A stretch of DNA of 5,259 bases from Candidatus Saccharimonadota bacterium (GTDB lineage: Bacteria; Patescibacteriota; Saccharimonadia; Saccharimonadales; JACDFO01), in contig JACDFO010000049.1 of assembly GCA_013815785.1 (NCBI GenBank), positions 1-5,259 on the forward strand. Reading direction: 5' to 3'. The notes beneath the pieces were generated by a model that was given only the letters and a program-made list of their open reading frames with translations, was not told the origin of the DNA and did not search any database. Below, in pieces: positions 4,419-5,259 of this stretch. The position numbers and the translations under genes are program-made. Positions within the stretch are counted from its first letter, which is position 1. Each line of letters starts with the position of its first letter.

Positions 4419-5259
4419 ATGGTAAAAAAGAAAACAAGCCGGTCTAACTCAAAATCTGCTCATAAGACTAAAAGGCATAAAAAAGCTGCTATCTTCAGTG
4501 TAATAAGCAGCAAACGATGGATAGTTATAGCCATAGCATTAGCGATTGGGGTTGGCTCGTATAATTTTTTGGTTAATCATGAGGATTTTGGGCCGCAATT
4601 GCCTCCCCCACCAGCTGACGCGTTATATAAGCAAGCTGATCAGCCGGTAGAAGCTCGGGTAAAAGATTTGCTGTCTTATATGACACTCGAAGAAAAAATT
4701 GGTCAAATGGCGTTGGTGGACAAAAATAGCTTGGTAAAAATCGAGGATATAAAAAAATACAATCTGGGCGGAGTGTTGAGTGGCGCGGGTGCCAAACCTA
4801 GCGTAAACACTCCACAAGGCTGGCTGGATATGATTAGCGTTATGAAACAGCAGGCCGCGAACTCGCGTTTAGGTATTCCTATTTTGTATGGAGTTGATGC
4901 TAACCACGGTCATGCCAATATGCTGGGCGCCACGGTCTTTCCGCATGCAATTGGGCTGGGCGCCAGTCAAGATAGTGAGCTAGTGCAGAGAGTGGCACTT
5001 GCGACGGCCAAAGAATTAAAGGCCACCGGCATAAATTGGAGCTATTCACCTTCGCTGGATGCACCCAAAGATATTCGCTGGGGCCGAGTGTACGAAGCTT
5101 TTTCTGACGACCCTGAGCTTAATGGTAAATTAGGAGCTGCGTACATCGCCGGCACTCAAACTTCTAGAGCTGACCAAGCAGATAAATCTTACGTCATGGC
5201 TACCGCCAAGCACTATTTGGGAACAGGTGCCATGCTTTGGGGTAAATCGAATCACAGAA
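4419..5259 (+). CDS. Membrane-anchored GH3 beta-glycosidase (3' end cut by window)
   Basis: The first 280 residues of a glycoside hydrolase family 3 enzyme, which removes beta-linked sugars from non-reducing ends of glycans. Residues 1-33 are strongly basic, 34-52 (W-I-V-I-A-I-A-L-A-I...) form one membrane segment with no clear cleavage site, and a Pro-rich linker (59-65) leads to the catalytic domain. Positive-inside rule places the enzyme outside the cell, tethered. GH3 landmarks: M-T-L-E-E-K-I-G-Q-M (88-97); G-V-D-A-N-H-G-H (158-165) with Asp160; A-T-V-F-P-H-A-I-G-L-G-A (171-182); A-T-G-I-N-W-S-Y-S-P (202-211); R-W-G-R-V-Y-E (220-226); and K264-H265 in A-K-H-Y-L-G. These resemble BglX/ExoP-type glucosidases and not NagZ, which has K-H-F-P-G-H-G. 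The nucleophile Asp and acid/base lie beyond the window. G-T-G follows K-H-Y-L where relatives often have G-D-G. Divergent from the GAF-like gene; a leaderless start is likely. Confidence 0.93.
   Translation, partial: MVKKKTSRSNSKSAHKTKRHKKAAIFSVISSKRWIVIAIALAIGVGSYNFLVNHEDFGPQLPPPPADALYKQADQPVEARVKDLLSYMTLEEKIGQMALVDKNSLVKIEDIKKYNLGGVLSGAGAKPSVNTPQGWLDMISVMKQQAANSRLGIPILYGVDANHGHANMLGATVFPHAIGLGASQDSELVQRVALATAKELKATGINWSYSPSLDAPKDIRWGRVYEAFSDDPELNGKLGAAYIAGTQTSRADQADKSYVMATAKHYLGTGAMLWGKSNHR

Noticed and set aside
1..5259. Recoded genetic code (UGA as Gly or Trp)
   Set aside because: All genes read through in the standard code with no in-frame UGA, and Trp is always TGG. The lack of UGA stops among six genes is too small a sample.
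1..5259. tRNA, rRNA, CRISPR array, insertion sequence or attachment site
   Set aside because: No cloverleaf, rRNA-like stretch, regularly spaced repeats, transposase or terminal inverted repeats were seen on either strand.

Overview
This 5.26 kb bacterial window is AT-leaning and densely packed, and it uses the standard genetic code: there are no in-frame UGA codons, and all six visible stops are TAA or TAG. The gene set is a Crp/Fnr regulator, small membrane proteins of unknown function, a lone GAF-like protein, an atypical methyltransferase-like protein and a membrane-anchored GH3 glycosidase. Together with the very short intergenic regions, this fits a reduced-genome lineage. My best guess is Patescibacteria/CPR, perhaps Saccharibacteria. 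That guess rests on the general look of the proteins, not on any marker gene.

Layout, left to right. (1) The 3' part of a Crp/Fnr-family regulator (+, 2-637), cut by the window edge. (2) A bidirectional hairpin terminator (638-663), then a convergent 49-residue small protein gene (-, 687-836). (3) A 115 bp intergenic region with two CRP-like palindromes (905-920 and 928-943) upstream of a putative -10 for the small gene. (4) A two-gene minus-strand operon of polytopic membrane proteins: an upstream protein with conserved-looking acidic/His residues (1682-2347) and a DUF998-like protein (952-1680), 1 nt apart. (5) A divergent promoter region with a 21 bp dyad, then a methyltransferase-like gene (+, 2495-3775). 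(6) A GAF-like protein (-, 3755-4327) whose 3' end overlaps the methyltransferase gene by 21 bp. (7) A second divergent promoter region, then the 5' part of a GH3 beta-glycosidase with an N-terminal membrane anchor (+, 4419 to the window end).

The most notable signal is regulatory. The two CRP-like sites (each 9/10 to TGTGA-N6-TCACA) sit so that the nearer is centred at -41.5 relative to the start predicted from a TATGCT -10. That is the classical class II activator position, and a Crp-family regulator is encoded about 270 bp away. It suggests the 49-residue protein is a target of this or a related regulator. A second pattern is that three gene starts (2347, 4327 and 4419) lack a Shine-Dalgarno sequence and have a -10-like hexamer 2-8 nt before a candidate ATG, consistent with leaderless transcripts. 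No RNA genes, mobile elements or CRISPR arrays were seen, and no stretch over 300 bp lacks a gene.
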